Notes: generated by a model from the sequence alone, not told the origin. Counted from the stretch's first letter, positions 34,339 through 43,041 are shown. The stretch: DNA of 64,000 nucleotides from Stackebrandtia nassauensis DSM 44728 (GCF_000024545.1 NC_013947.1:1984001-2048000); one strand, 5' to 3'. Translations and numbers: made by a program.

Positions 34339-35712
34339 ATGGCCGTTGTGACAGGTGGGAGCGGTGCCGGACGAGACGGCTCGACGCGTGCCCGCTTCCG
34401 GTCCGGGACGCTGGCGAACCGGCTGTCCGAGCACGGCTTCGCGGTGGGCGCGGCGCTGCTGGGCGCGATCGCCACCGCCGAGTCCTGGATCCACGCCGCC
34501 CGCGCCGTCGCCCCCGAACCCAACCGGCCGCTGCTGATCGCGATCATCGTGCTGCTGGGCCTGGCCTCGACCGTGCCGGTGGCGCTGGCGGACACCCGGC
34601 CCGCGCTGGCGGCGGGGCTGGTCACCGGGGCCCTGCTGGTATCCATGGTGGCCACCGAGACGTTGACCTTCGCCGGAGCCGCGGCGCAACTGGTGACCGG
34701 GTACCAGCTGGGGATTCGCGGCCCGGGCCCGCCGTCGCTCGATCCGGCCGCCACCGCCGTCGGCCGTCCTCCGACCGGACTCGGCGCACGCCTGTCCCGG
34801 CTGTCGGCCCTGCTGTTCGCCGCGCCGTTCCCACTGCTGGCGCTGATCGCGCTGTCGGGCTCGGTGTCGCAGACCCAGCCGGGTGGGGCCGCCTCGACCG
34901 TCACCGTCGAGTCGCCGGTGGACGTTCGCGGTTTCGTGGTGCGGCTGGCGCTGCTGGCCGTGCTGGCGCCGATCGCGGCGCTGGCGGGGATAGCCCGCCG
35001 CTCGGCCCGCGAGGCGGCGGCCGGGCGCGCCGCCGCCCGGACCTTCGCCGACACGCTGCTGGAACACACCGCGCGCGGCGAACGCGCCCGCATCGCCCGG
35101 GAACTGCACGACGTCGTCGCCCACCACATCTCGATGGTCGCGGTCCAGGCCGAGACCGCCCGGCTCACCACCCCCGGGATGCCCGAGGCGGGCGCGCAAC
35201 GGCTGCGCGCCATCGGCGACACCGCCCGCGCCGCGCTCACCGAGATGCGACGGCTGCTGGGGGTGCTGCGCGAGGACACCGGCACCGAACCCGCCCGGCT
35301 GCAACCACAGCCGGGACTGCGACTGCGGGAACTCAACGCGCTGCTGGACGAGACCCGCGACGCCTCCGGCGCCGGAATCCGACTGGTCCTCAAGGGACAG
35401 TATGCTGAACTGGATCCCGGTGTCGAACTGGCCGCCTACCGCATCATCCAGGAAGCCCTCACCAACGCCCGCCGTCACGCCCCCGGCGCCGCCGTCGACG
35501 TGACCCTCCACTACACACAGGACGAACTGCTGATGACCATCCGCGACAACGGACCCGGACCATCCACCACCGCACCCGTCGGCGGCCACGGCCTGTCCGG
35601 CATGCGCGAACGCGCCGCCGCCGTCGGCGGCCAGCTCACGACCACAGCCGCCTCCGGCGGCGGCTTCCGCGTCGACGTCCGGCTGCCCACCACCGACGAG
35701 GCCGCCGCATGA
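34339..35712 (+). CDS. NarL-type sensor histidine kinase
   Basis: 457 aa from ATG 34339, preceded by GGTGGA. Hydrophobic segments between about residues 29 and 125 and again near 150-215 anchor it in the membrane with little external sequence. The dimerisation/phosphoacceptor box ERARIARELHDVVAHH carries His257 (HisKA_3 type), followed by an HATPase with EALTNARRHA (N box) and GGHGLSGMRERAAAVGG (G boxes). Its stop overlaps the response regulator start (ATGA). The neighbouring divergent ABC operon is the probable target, a common arrangement for envelope-stress or antimicrobial resistance systems. Confidence 0.9.
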   Translation: MAVVTGGSGAGRDGSTRARFRSGTLANRLSEHGFAVGAALLGAIATAESWIHAARAVAPEPNRPLLIAIIVLLGLASTVPVALADTRPALAAGLVTGALLVSMVATETLTFAGAAAQLVTGYQLGIRGPGPPSLDPAATAVGRPPTGLGARLSRLSALLFAAPFPLLALIALSGSVSQTQPGGAASTVTVESPVDVRGFVVRLALLAVLAPIAALAGIARRSAREAAAGRAAARTFADTLLEHTARGERARIARELHDVVAHHISMVAVQAETARLTTPGMPEAGAQRLRAIGDTARAALTEMRRLLGVLREDTGTEPARLQPQPGLRLRELNALLDETRDASGAGIRLVLKGQYAELDPGVELAAYRIIQEALTNARRHAPGAAVDVTLHYTQDELLMTIRDNGPGPSTTAPVGGHGLSGMRERAAAVGGQLTTTAASGGGFRVDVRLPTTDEAAA

Positions 35713-36386
35713 GCCAACCCATCCGCGTCCTGGTCGCCGACGACCACCTCGTGGTGCGCACCGGCTTCGCCGAACTGCTTGGCACCCAACCGGACTTCAG
35801 CGTCGTCGGCATCGCCTCCGACGGCGCCGAGGCCGTGATGGCCTGCCGCACCGCCACCCCCGACGTCGTCCTCATGGACGTCCGGATGCCCAACATGGAC
35901 GGCATCGAGGCCACCCGCCGCATCGCCGCCACCTCCGAGGCGACGCCGCGCGTCATCATCCTGACCACTTTCGACCTGGACGAGTACGTCTACGACGCGC
36001 TGCGAGCCGGGGCCAGCGGCTTCCTGCTCAAGGACGTCACCGCCGAGCGGCTGTTCGACGCCGTACGGGTCGTGGCGGCGGGGGAGGCGCTGCTGGCGCC
36101 CACCGTCACCCGCCGCCTCATCGGCGAGTTCGTCCAGTCCAAGCAGCCGCGCCCGGTCGCCGACGCGAGGCTGGCGTCGCTGACGCCGCGCGAGACCGAG
36201 GTGCTGCGGCTGGTCGCCGAAGGACTGTCCAATCCGGAACTGGCCGCCCGGCTGACCGTCTCGGAGGAGACGGTTAAGACCCACGTCAGCCGGGTACTGC
36301 ACAAACTCGGGCTGCGCGACCGCACCCAGGCGGTGGTGGCCGCCTACGAATCCGGCCTCGTCGTCCCCGGCGGCCGTCCGGCCTAG
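35709..36386 (+). CDS. NarL/LuxR-family response regulator
   Basis: 225 aa. Receiver domain (about 5-125) with acidic DDH at the start, phosphoacceptor Asp57 in VVLMDVRMPNMDG, and a conserved Lys in FLLKD. A LuxR-type helix-turn-helix follows (about 155-215: LTPRETEVLRLVAEGLSNPELA, then VSEETVKTHVSRVLHKL). It is translationally coupled to the upstream kinase by a 4-bp overlap and should be its partner. The TAG stop shares CTAG (36383-36386) with the stop of the convergent gene. Confidence 0.92.
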   Translation: MSQPIRVLVADDHLVVRTGFAELLGTQPDFSVVGIASDGAEAVMACRTATPDVVLMDVRMPNMDGIEATRRIAATSEATPRVIILTTFDLDEYVYDALRAGASGFLLKDVTAERLFDAVRVVAAGEALLAPTVTRRLIGEFVQSKQPRPVADARLASLTPRETEVLRLVAEGLSNPELAARLTVSEETVKTHVSRVLHKLGLRDRTQAVVAAYESGLVVPGGRPA

Positions 36387-36985
36387 GGGATCACCTCGCC
36401 GGCCTTGGGCCGGTAGACGTTCAGCTGGATCCCGGTCTTGCCGGTGGTGGTCGAGACCAGCTCCAGCGGTCGCTTCATGCCGTCGGCCGGGAAGATCGAC
36501 TTGCCGCCGCCCAGGGTCACCGGCTCGATCATCAACCGCAGCTCGTCCACCAGGCCCTCGGCCAGCAGCTCCCGCACCAGCCCCGGGCTGCCCTGCAACA
36601 TCAGCCCCCGGCCCTCGGCCTCACGCAACTGACGCACCTTCGCCACGGCCTCACCACCGGGCACGAGCGTGGTGTTCCACTTCATGTCGGCCTCGGTCAG
36701 CGTCGACGACACCACGTACTTGGGCAGCGCGTTGATCCGGTCGGAGAACTCGTCCCCGGTCTGCTGCGGCCAGGCCGCCGCCATGTTCTCCCAGGTGCGA
36801 CGCCCGAACAGCAGCGCGTCGGCCTCGGCGATCGTCTCGGTCGCGAACGGCATGATCGATTCCTCGTCGAAGAACTCCATCGACCAGCCACCGTGGGCGA
36901 AACCGCCGTCGGTGTCCTCGTCGGCCCCGCCCGGGGCCTGGACCACACCGTCCAGGCTGATGAATTCACTGACCACTACGCGCAT
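36383..36985 (-). CDS. RibD C-terminal/dihydrofolate reductase-family protein
   Basis: 200 aa from ATG 36985, with AGGTGA 5 nt upstream. It starts MRVVVSEFISLDGVVQAPGG, and ALLFGRRTWENMAAAWP and the C-terminal VTLGGGKSIFPADG are the marks of the stand-alone RibD_C/DHFR-like family common in actinomycetes. Members are NADPH-dependent reductases or have unknown roles. Tail-to-tail with the response regulator, with overlapping stop codons. Nothing nearby points to folate or riboflavin synthesis. Confidence 0.82.
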   Translation of the reverse strand: MRVVVSEFISLDGVVQAPGGADEDTDGGFAHGGWSMEFFDEESIMPFATETIAEADALLFGRRTWENMAAAWPQQTGDEFSDRINALPKYVVSSTLTEADMKWNTTLVPGGEAVAKVRQLREAEGRGLMLQGSPGLVRELLAEGLVDELRLMIEPVTLGGGKSIFPADGMKRPLELVSTTTGKTGIQLNVYRPKAGEVIP

Positions 36986-37077
36986 GGGTTCACCTTTACC
37001 GCCTTGGCCGCCGGTCGCCGTATCGAATGGGGTCCCCATGCTATCGACAGTCCAGCCGGGCACCCCGACGCGAGGCG

Positions 37078-37971
37078 TCACTCCAGCGTGAGCACGATCT
37101 TCCCGGCCGAGATGCCCGCCTCGCCGCAGCGGTGCGCGGCTTCGGCCTCGGCTAGCGGGAAGGTGCGGCCGACCCGCACCACATAGCCGTCGCCGCGCGC
37201 CAGCTCGGCGACCTTGGCCAGCGCGTCGAAGGCGCTGGGCACCGAGGTGACATGCACGTCGTGTTCGCCGGAGAAGTCGGCGACGGTGACCACCTTGCCG
37301 GGCGTGCCGGTCAGCTCGATCAGCTCGGCGACCCCGCCGTGCCCGACGGTGTCGAACCCGGCGTCCACGTGCGCGGTCATGGCCCTGACCCGGTCGGCCA
37401 GACCGGGCCCGTAGCGGACCGGCCGGGCACCGAGCGACGAAACGAACTCCTCATTGGAGGATCCGCAGGTGCCGATGACGGTGGCGCCGTCGGCGACGGC
37501 CAGCTGCACCGCCGCGCTGCCCACCGAACCGGAGGCGCCGTCCACGACGAGGGTCTGGCCCGCGGCCAGTTCCACCAGCCGCAGTGACCGCAGCGCCGTC
37601 TCGGCGGCCAGCGCGGTGCCCGCGGCCTGGTGCCAGTCGAAACCGGCGGGCTTGGGCGCGACGTGGTTGAGCAGCGCGTACTGCGCGTAGGTTCCCGAAC
37701 CGAGGCCGAACACCTCGTCACCGACCTCGACGCCCGTGACGCCCTCGCCGACCTCGTCGACGACCCCGGCCGCCTCGCCGCCGGGGATGAACGGGAACGT
37801 CACCGGCGCGATCTCGCGCATCATCCCGGACCGCAGTTTCCAGTCGTACGGGTTGACCGCGGCGGCCCGCACCTCGATGCGCACCTGCCCGGGCCCCGGG
37901 GACGGTTTCGGGTGTTCGCCGTAGCGCAACACCGACGCGTCCCCGTACTCGTCAAAGCCGACCGCGTACAT
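37078..37971 (-). CDS. zinc-free NADP-dependent alcohol dehydrogenase/quinone oxidoreductase
   Basis: 297 aa, medium-chain reductase family. A GroES-like N-terminal half (VNPYDWKLRSGMM, GGEAAGVVDEVGEGVTGVEVGDEVFG) precedes a Rossmann half with VVDGASGSVGSAAVQLA. The usual zinc-binding cysteines are missing, as in quinone reductase-like members. It would transfer hydride from NADPH to a quinone, enone or similar small molecule. It runs in the same direction as the genes on either side with short gaps; no function can be deduced from context. Confidence 0.85.
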   Translation of the reverse strand: MYAVGFDEYGDASVLRYGEHPKPSPGPGQVRIEVRAAAVNPYDWKLRSGMMREIAPVTFPFIPGGEAAGVVDEVGEGVTGVEVGDEVFGLGSGTYAQYALLNHVAPKPAGFDWHQAAGTALAAETALRSLRLVELAAGQTLVVDGASGSVGSAAVQLAVADGATVIGTCGSSNEEFVSSLGARPVRYGPGLADRVRAMTAHVDAGFDTVGHGGVAELIELTGTPGKVVTVADFSGEHDVHVTSVPSAFDALAKVAELARGDGYVVRVGRTFPLAEAEAAHRCGEAGISAGKIVLTLE

Positions 37972-37998
37972 GCCCTGCCTCCTCGATCGCCGAACTGT

Positions 37999-38655
37999 CT
38001 ACTGTGGGTCCTGATCGCGGCTCTGCCAGGTGCAGACACACGCCTCGTTGCCCTCCGGGTCGGCCAGCACCCAAAACGCCGGAGCCTCGGCGTCGCTGAG
38101 CAATCGGCCGCCCGCCGCCACGGCGGCGTCGATGCGGGCCTGGGCCGCGTCGTGCGGCACCCACACGTCGAGGTGGATCCGGTTGCGTTGCGGGCGCGGC
38201 TCGTCCATCTGCTGGAACCACACCGGCGCGCCCAGACCGCGCGGGTCGACCAGGCCGACCTCGTCGTCGTCGGCGTAGCCCAAGAGCTCACGCCAGAACG
38301 GTTTCACGGCCGGAATGTCCATCGCGTCGATGCCGATCTCGGTCAGCTGCGGCGCCGCGTCGTCCACTGCGATGCCCAGGTTCTCGGCGAGCTCGGAGAT
38401 CTGCCGGGCCAGGTTGACGTCGCGCGAACTCATGCCGCCGATGTCGTGACTGTAGATCTCCACGGCCACCGACGGATAGCGCAGGTGGACGTCCGGATGG
38501 TGGTCGGCTTCGTCGGCCAGCAGCGCGATCTCGGCGACGAACCGGGCCCCGGTGTTGAAGTCGCCGGTGCGGAAGGTGGCGTAGACGCGGTTGAACAGCA
38601 CCCGCCAGTTCGGCAGCTGCGGCTGGACCTGCCAGCCGTGCAGTCGTTCACTCAT
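37999..38655 (-). CDS. pterin-4a-carbinolamine dehydratase/glyoxalase-like fusion
   Basis: 218 aa. Residues 1 to about 95 match pterin-4a-carbinolamine dehydratase (PCD), including the signature HHPDVHLRYPSVAVEIYSHD and the following GGMSSRDVNLARQI; this enzyme recycles oxidised tetrahydrobiopterin. Residues of about 100-215 form a VOC/glyoxalase-like half (FWRELLGYADDDEVGLVDP, RIHLDVWVPHDAAQARIDAA, ADPEGNEACVC). No aromatic amino-acid hydroxylase is encoded nearby. The fusion may join pterin handling to another reaction, or the PCD part may act as a structural or regulatory element. Confidence 0.82.
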   Translation of the reverse strand: MSERLHGWQVQPQLPNWRVLFNRVYATFRTGDFNTGARFVAEIALLADEADHHPDVHLRYPSVAVEIYSHDIGGMSSRDVNLARQISELAENLGIAVDDAAPQLTEIGIDAMDIPAVKPFWRELLGYADDDEVGLVDPRGLGAPVWFQQMDEPRPQRNRIHLDVWVPHDAAQARIDAAVAAGGRLLSDAEAPAFWVLADPEGNEACVCTWQSRDQDPQ

Positions 38656-38691
38656 ACCGGCCGACCCTACTGTCTGGCGCCGACACGCGTG

Positions 38692-39324
38692 TCACTCCCG
38701 GCCCATCAGCGCGGCCGACAACAGCAGCCGCAACCGGGGATCATCCAGATCGGACCGCGACCGCAGCTTCACGTGCCGGTGCAGCTTTCCCTTGCCCTGC
38801 AACAGTCCGTCCGGGTCGGGCAGCACCGCGCCGTTGGCGATGCCGATCGTCACGTGTTCGCGGTGCGGCGACAACGTGAACATCAGTCCCTTGTACCCGG
38901 ACGTGCTGCCGAAGCCGATGTCGCCGCCGTCGACGGTCACGACGGCGTCCGGATACAGCTCCAGCAGCAGCGCGTAGGCGGCCCGCCCCAGATCAGCCAT
39001 CTCCGGCTTGGCGGCCAGCACTCGTTCGACGGCGTCGTCGTCCATGTCGACGACCGTATCCGCTAAGCCGGGCCGGGTGCCGACGGCGTCGCGGATCTGC
39101 GAGCCGGTGTCGGCGTCGGAGGACCGGGCACAGTGTCCGCAGCAGAAGAACCGTCCCGACGCCTCGACGCCGTGGCCCGCGATCTTGCAGCCACAGTGTT
39201 CGCAGGTCGGCGCCAGCTTGTGGATCGCGCACTCGAACGAGTCGAAGGTGTGCGTCTCGCCGGTGATGGTCCGGACCTCGAAGCTCAGCCAGTAGTCATT
39301 GCCGCAGGTATCGCAGATGGCCAT
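38692..39324 (-). CDS. zinc-ribbon protein with DUF1801-like C-terminus
   Basis: 210 aa. The first 65 residues hold several Cys/His pairs: CDTCGNDYW, FECAIHKLAPTCEHCGCK and FFCCGHCARSSDADTG. They suggest two zinc-binding knuckles, as in small metallothionein-like Prokaryotic proteins. The C-terminal part (DMDDDAVERVLAAKPEMADL, then IGFGSTSGYKGLMFTLSPHREHVTIGI, KLHRHVKLRS) looks like the DUF1801 fold. The function is not known. It runs with the glyoxalase-like gene downstream on the same strand. Confidence 0.65.
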   Translation of the reverse strand: MAICDTCGNDYWLSFEVRTITGETHTFDSFECAIHKLAPTCEHCGCKIAGHGVEASGRFFCCGHCARSSDADTGSQIRDAVGTRPGLADTVVDMDDDAVERVLAAKPEMADLGRAAYALLLELYPDAVVTVDGGDIGFGSTSGYKGLMFTLSPHREHVTIGIANGAVLPDPDGLLQGKGKLHRHVKLRSRSDLDDPRLRLLLSAALMGRE

Positions 39325-39405
39325 GATCTTCCTCCTCGATTGGCACCCTCACGCATGATGCGACATGGGTTCCTTACCCGGAGCAAAATCGCCAAAACGC
39401 CGCGG

Positions 39406-40479
39406 TCAACTCGCCAGCGCGGGTTCGCGTTCGGCCAGGTGGCGGCGCAGTTCCCGCACCGCGGCCCGTCCGGCCCGGTTGGCGCCGATGGTGCTGGCCG
39501 AGGGCCCGTAGCCGACCAGGTGGATCCGCGGGTCGGCGACCACGCGGGTGCCCTCCATCCTGATGCCGCCGCCGGGCTCGCGCAGCCGCAGCGGCGCCAG
39601 GTGGTCCAGCGCGGCCCGGAAGCCGGTGGCCCACAGGACGACGTCGGCGGCCACCGTCGACCCGTCCTCCCAGGCCACGCCCTCGGGGGTGAGCCGCTCG
39701 AACATGGGCCGCCGGTGGAGGATCCCGGCCTCGCGGGCCGCCTTGATCTCGGGCGTCAGCTGGTAGCCGGTGGCTTTCACGACGCTCTCGGGCGGCAGGC
39801 CCCGCCGCACCCGGTCCTCGACCCTGGCGATCACCTCGCGTCCCCAGTGGATGTCGAAGGGCCGTTCGGTGAACTCCGGGTCCCGTCGGGTCACCCAGGT
39901 CGTGTCGGCGACCCTCGCGATCTCCAGCAGGTGCTGGATCGCCGAGGCACCGCCGCCGACGATCACGACCCGCTTGCCCGCGAACTCGTCCGGCCCTCGG
40001 TAGTCCGCGGTGTGCAGCTGCCGCCCCCGGAACAGGTCCGCGCCCGGATACCGGGGCCAGAACGGCTTCTCCCAGGTGCCGGTGGCGTTGATGACACCGC
40101 GCGCGATCCAGTCGCCCTCGCTGGTGGCCAGGTCCAGCCTGCCGTCGGCGCGCGGGCTCACCCGGTGCACGTCCACCGGCCGGTGCACCCGCAGGTCGAA
40201 GCGGTTCTCGTACTCGCGGAAGTAGTCGGACACCGCCGGGGCCACCGGCGCGCTCGCGTCCTGCGGCGCCATCTCCATGCCCGGCAGCCGGTAGATGCCG
40301 TGCACCGTGGTGAAGGTCAGCGTCGGCCACCGGAACTGCCAGGCCCCGCCGGGAGCGGGGGCGTGGTCGAACACGACGAAACCCGAACCCGGTTCCAGTC
40401 CGGCCCGGCGCGCGAAATAGCCGCTCGACAGGCCCGCCTGTCCGGCCCCGATGACCGCGATGTCGACTTCGCCATTCAT
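39406..40479 (-). CDS. FAD-dependent NAD(P)-binding monooxygenase-like oxidoreductase
   Basis: 357 aa from ATG 40479 (GTG 40488 is in frame; neither has a strong ribosome site). Two dinucleotide-binding motifs are present: IAVIGAGQAGLSSGY near the N-terminus for FAD and VVIVGGGASAIQHL around residue 170 for NAD(P)H. Between them is PGGAWQFRWPTLTF, and GVINATGTWEKPFWP follows, as in CzcO-like flavin monooxygenases. It would oxidise an unidentified small substrate. The gene ends before an 80-bp gap and is not clearly tied to neighbours. Confidence 0.84.
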   Translation of the reverse strand: MNGEVDIAVIGAGQAGLSSGYFARRAGLEPGSGFVVFDHAPAPGGAWQFRWPTLTFTTVHGIYRLPGMEMAPQDASAPVAPAVSDYFREYENRFDLRVHRPVDVHRVSPRADGRLDLATSEGDWIARGVINATGTWEKPFWPRYPGADLFRGRQLHTADYRGPDEFAGKRVVIVGGGASAIQHLLEIARVADTTWVTRRDPEFTERPFDIHWGREVIARVEDRVRRGLPPESVVKATGYQLTPEIKAAREAGILHRRPMFERLTPEGVAWEDGSTVAADVVLWATGFRAALDHLAPLRLREPGGGIRMEGTRVVADPRIHLVGYGPSASTIGANRAGRAAVRELRRHLAEREPALAS

Positions 40480-40545
40480 GTCCGGCACAACCCGCGCCGG
40501 TAACGACCGATTCCTGTTACGGGTGTGACCTTCGACGGCCGGGGG

Positions 40546-41961
40546 TCAGTGCCGCTGCGGCGCCGCCGGTTTGTCGGTCGGCCACGGGCAGACCTCCTCG
40601 GCCAGTTTCGCCACGGCCAGCACCAGGTCGTCGGAGTGACGCGGCCCGACGATCTGCAGCCCGACGGGCAGTCCCTGCGAGGTGAACCCGGCCGGGACGC
40701 TGATCGCCGGTTGCTGGGTCATGTTGAACGGGTAGCTGAACCCGGCCCAGCGCTGCCAGCTGGACAGGTCGCTGCCCGGCGGGATGTCGTGACCCGCCTT
40801 GAACGGCGGGATCGCCACGGTCGGGGTGATCAGCACGTCGTGCTGGGTGTGGAACTCACCCATGCGGATGCCGATCGCCGAACGCACCGCCAGCGCGTCG
40901 AGGTATTCGCTGGCCGAGTACGTCAGCCCCTTGTCCCACAGCTTGCGAAGCCCACGGTCGACGAGGTCGGCCGAGCCCTCGGGGAAGCTGTCCAGCCACT
41001 TGGCGGCACCGGCGGCCCACATGACCTCGTGGGCCTCGACCGGATCGGCGAAACCGGGGTCGGCCTGCTCGACGTTGAGTCCCGCGTCGTTCAGCTTCGC
41101 CACCGCGGCGGCGACGATCTGGGCGACCTCGGGATCCACCGACAGGTAGCCGAGGTTCGGCGAGTACGCGGCGTTGAGGCCGCGCACGTCCCGGCGGACG
41201 GCCTCGCGGTAGGCGGCCATCGGCGGGTACAGGGAGGTCGGGTCGCGGTAGTCGGGAAGCGCGAGCACGTCCAACAGCAGCGCGACGTCGTCGACCGAGC
41301 GGGCCATCGGACCGGCGTGCGCCAGCGGCCCGAACGGGCTGGCCGGGTACAGCGGAATCTGGCTGCCGGTCGGCTTGAATCCGACGATGCCGCAGAACGA
41401 CGCGGGAATCCGCACCGAACCGCCGCCGTCGGTGCCCACCGACAACTCGCCCATTCCGGCCGCGACCGCGACCCCGCTGCCGCCGCTGGAACCACCGGCG
41501 GTGAGCTCGGGGTTCCACGGGTTGCGGGTGATGCCCTCCAGCGGGCTGTCGGTGACGGCCTTCCAGCCCAGCTCCGGCGTGGTGGTCTTGCCCAGCAGCA
41601 CCAGTCCGTGCTCGCGCAGCCGCGCGGTCACCGGGCTGTCGACGTTCCAGTCCTGGTCACGGTCGATGCAGCGTGAACCCCGCAGGGTCGGCCAACCCTC
41701 GCTGAGGAACATGTCCTTGATGGACGCGGGTACGCCGTCCAGCCAGCCGATGGGGTTGCCCTCCAGCCAGCGCTCCTCCGAGCTCCTGGCGGTGGCGAGC
41801 GCCGCGTCCGGGTCGACCAGACAGTAGGCGTTGTACTCGCCGTCGCGCTCCTCGATCGCGTCCAGTGCCGCCTGGGTGGCCTCGACCGGCGAGATCTCCC
41901 GCATCGCGTAGGCCGCGACGAGTTCGCTCGCCGTCAGCAGGGTCCTGGTGTTCGCTGGCAT
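40546..41961 (-). CDS. amidase (amidase-signature family)
   Basis: 471 aa from ATG 41961, with GAGGAG upstream, 8 bp after the stop of the dehydrogenase gene. The Ser-cisSer-Lys triad is complete: Lys82 in DGVPASIKDMF, Ser158 in TAGGSSGGSG and Ser182 in GTDGGGSVRIPASFCG, with spacing as in characterised family members. It hydrolyses an amide to acid and ammonia. It is not the GatA of a tRNA amidotransferase because no gatB/gatC is nearby. Its operon shares the palindromic operator at 42977-42990 with the divergent racemase-like gene, so it likely supplies an acid to the catabolic module. Confidence 0.88.
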   Translation of the reverse strand: MPANTRTLLTASELVAAYAMREISPVEATQAALDAIEERDGEYNAYCLVDPDAALATARSSEERWLEGNPIGWLDGVPASIKDMFLSEGWPTLRGSRCIDRDQDWNVDSPVTARLREHGLVLLGKTTTPELGWKAVTDSPLEGITRNPWNPELTAGGSSGGSGVAVAAGMGELSVGTDGGGSVRIPASFCGIVGFKPTGSQIPLYPASPFGPLAHAGPMARSVDDVALLLDVLALPDYRDPTSLYPPMAAYREAVRRDVRGLNAAYSPNLGYLSVDPEVAQIVAAAVAKLNDAGLNVEQADPGFADPVEAHEVMWAAGAAKWLDSFPEGSADLVDRGLRKLWDKGLTYSASEYLDALAVRSAIGIRMGEFHTQHDVLITPTVAIPPFKAGHDIPPGSDLSSWQRWAGFSYPFNMTQQPAISVPAGFTSQGLPVGLQIVGPRHSDDLVLAVAKLAEEVCPWPTDKPAAPQRH

Positions 41962-41969
41962 TTCTCTCC

Positions 41970-42950
41970 TCAGACCGCTGGGGACGGAACGTAGCCCAAT
42001 TGCTTGTCCACGACGTTGTGTAGCGGCTGTCGCGTTCGCCATCGTTCAAAGTTCTCGATGAATCGTTCGACCAGGATGTTACGCCAGCCGATCACGTCGC
42101 CCGACATGTGCGCTGAGACGAGGACATTCTGCATCATCCACAGCGGACTGTCCGATGGCAGCGGTTCGACGTCGAAGACGTCGAGCGCCGCGCCCGCGAT
42201 CTGTTGCGAGCGTAGGGCCGCGATCAGGTCCTTCGTGATCACCAGCTCGCCCCGGCCGACGTTGACGAACCGGGCGGTCGGTTTCATCGCGGCGAAGGCA
42301 CGCGCGTCGAAGGCGCCCTTGGTCTGCTCGGTCAGCGGCGCCACCGCCACCACGTAGTCGGCTTCGGGCAGATGCTCGACCAGTTCGGTCGAGGGGTGCA
42401 CGACGCCGAAGTCCGGGTCGTTCTCGCGCCGGGTGCGGCCCACGCCGCTGACGCGCATCCCCACCGCCCGCAACATCCGGGCGATGGCCCGGCCGATCGG
42501 ACCGGTGCCCATCACCATCACGTGCTGACCCGCGACGCGCTCGGTCTCCCGGTGCTGCCACCGGGCCGCCTCCTGCAACCGCAGCGAACGGGCGAAGTCC
42601 TTGGCGAAGGCGAGTATGACTCCGAGCACATATTCGGCGATCGCGTCGTCGAAGACGCCACGCGAGTTCGTCAGCGTGACATCGCTGTCCCGCAGGCCGG
42701 GAAACAACACCGGATCGACGCCGGCGCTGGCAATGTGTACCCAGCTCAACCGGTCCGCCGCGTGCCACGCGCCGGGAAGTGCGGTAGACAGGAAGTCATA
42801 GACGAACAACGCGTCGGCGCCCGGCAGGGCCTGGGTCAGACCTGTTTCGTCGGTGTAACGAATTGTCGCGTACTTTTCGATCCTCTCCAGGTCGGGAGGC
42901 TGGTCAACGCTGTGTAGCACTGTCAATACCGGGGAATCCTCGCCGAGCAT
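41970..42950 (-). CDS. D-isomer-specific 2-hydroxyacid dehydrogenase
   Basis: 326 aa from ATG 42950. The NAD(P)-binding motif VMVMGTGPIGRAIARML (about residue 145) and the catalytic-region landmarks GRGELV (Arg), the Glu in DVFDVEPLPSDSPLW and SAHMSGD (His) are all visible, so it should be active on a 2-keto/2-hydroxy acid. A promoter-like TTGACA (42985-42980) and TACTGT (42962-42957), 17 bp apart, ends just 6 nt before the ATG, which predicts a leaderless message. First gene of an operon with the amidase. Confidence 0.86.
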   Translation of the reverse strand: MLGEDSPVLTVLHSVDQPPDLERIEKYATIRYTDETGLTQALPGADALFVYDFLSTALPGAWHAADRLSWVHIASAGVDPVLFPGLRDSDVTLTNSRGVFDDAIAEYVLGVILAFAKDFARSLRLQEAARWQHRETERVAGQHVMVMGTGPIGRAIARMLRAVGMRVSGVGRTRRENDPDFGVVHPSTELVEHLPEADYVVAVAPLTEQTKGAFDARAFAAMKPTARFVNVGRGELVITKDLIAALRSQQIAGAALDVFDVEPLPSDSPLWMMQNVLVSAHMSGDVIGWRNILVERFIENFERWRTRQPLHNVVDKQLGYVPSPAV

Positions 42951-43041
42951 ATTGACACAGTAGGAGGTAGTCGTATGATTGTCAACAATCCGAGGACTAC
43001 CCCGGAGGTCACTTCCGCTAAACATCACCGGAGGCTGTGCC
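42951..43041. promoter_or_regulatory. overlapping divergent promoters with embedded operator
   Basis: Plus strand: TTGACA (42952-42957), 16 bp, TATGAT (42974-42979), start point expected near 42986. Minus strand: TTGACA (42985-42980), 17 bp, TACTGT (42962-42957). The palindrome GATTGTCAACAATC (42977-42990) covers the plus -10/start and the minus -35. One bound repressor could therefore close both promoters. Confidence 0.65.
42977..42990. promoter_or_regulatory. operator 1: GATTGTCAACAATC
   Basis: Inverted repeat with 6-bp arms GATTGT/ACAATC around CA. It is the same element as at 43805-43818 and 47851-47864. The likely binder is the GntR/FCD protein encoded at 44574-45251, since its family recognises short palindromes of this type and all three sites flank its module. 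Confidence 0.75.

Noticed and set aside
40546-41961. Amidase as GatA of the Asp/Glu-tRNA amidotransferase.
   Set aside because: No gatB or gatC nearby and the context is catabolic; the amidase-signature triad alone does not indicate GatA.
42979-43041. Longer N-terminus of racemase-like paralogue 1 from TTG 42979.
   Set aside because: That start lies within the operator and promoter -10 and has no ribosome site; GGAGG at 43030-43034 points to TTG 43042.
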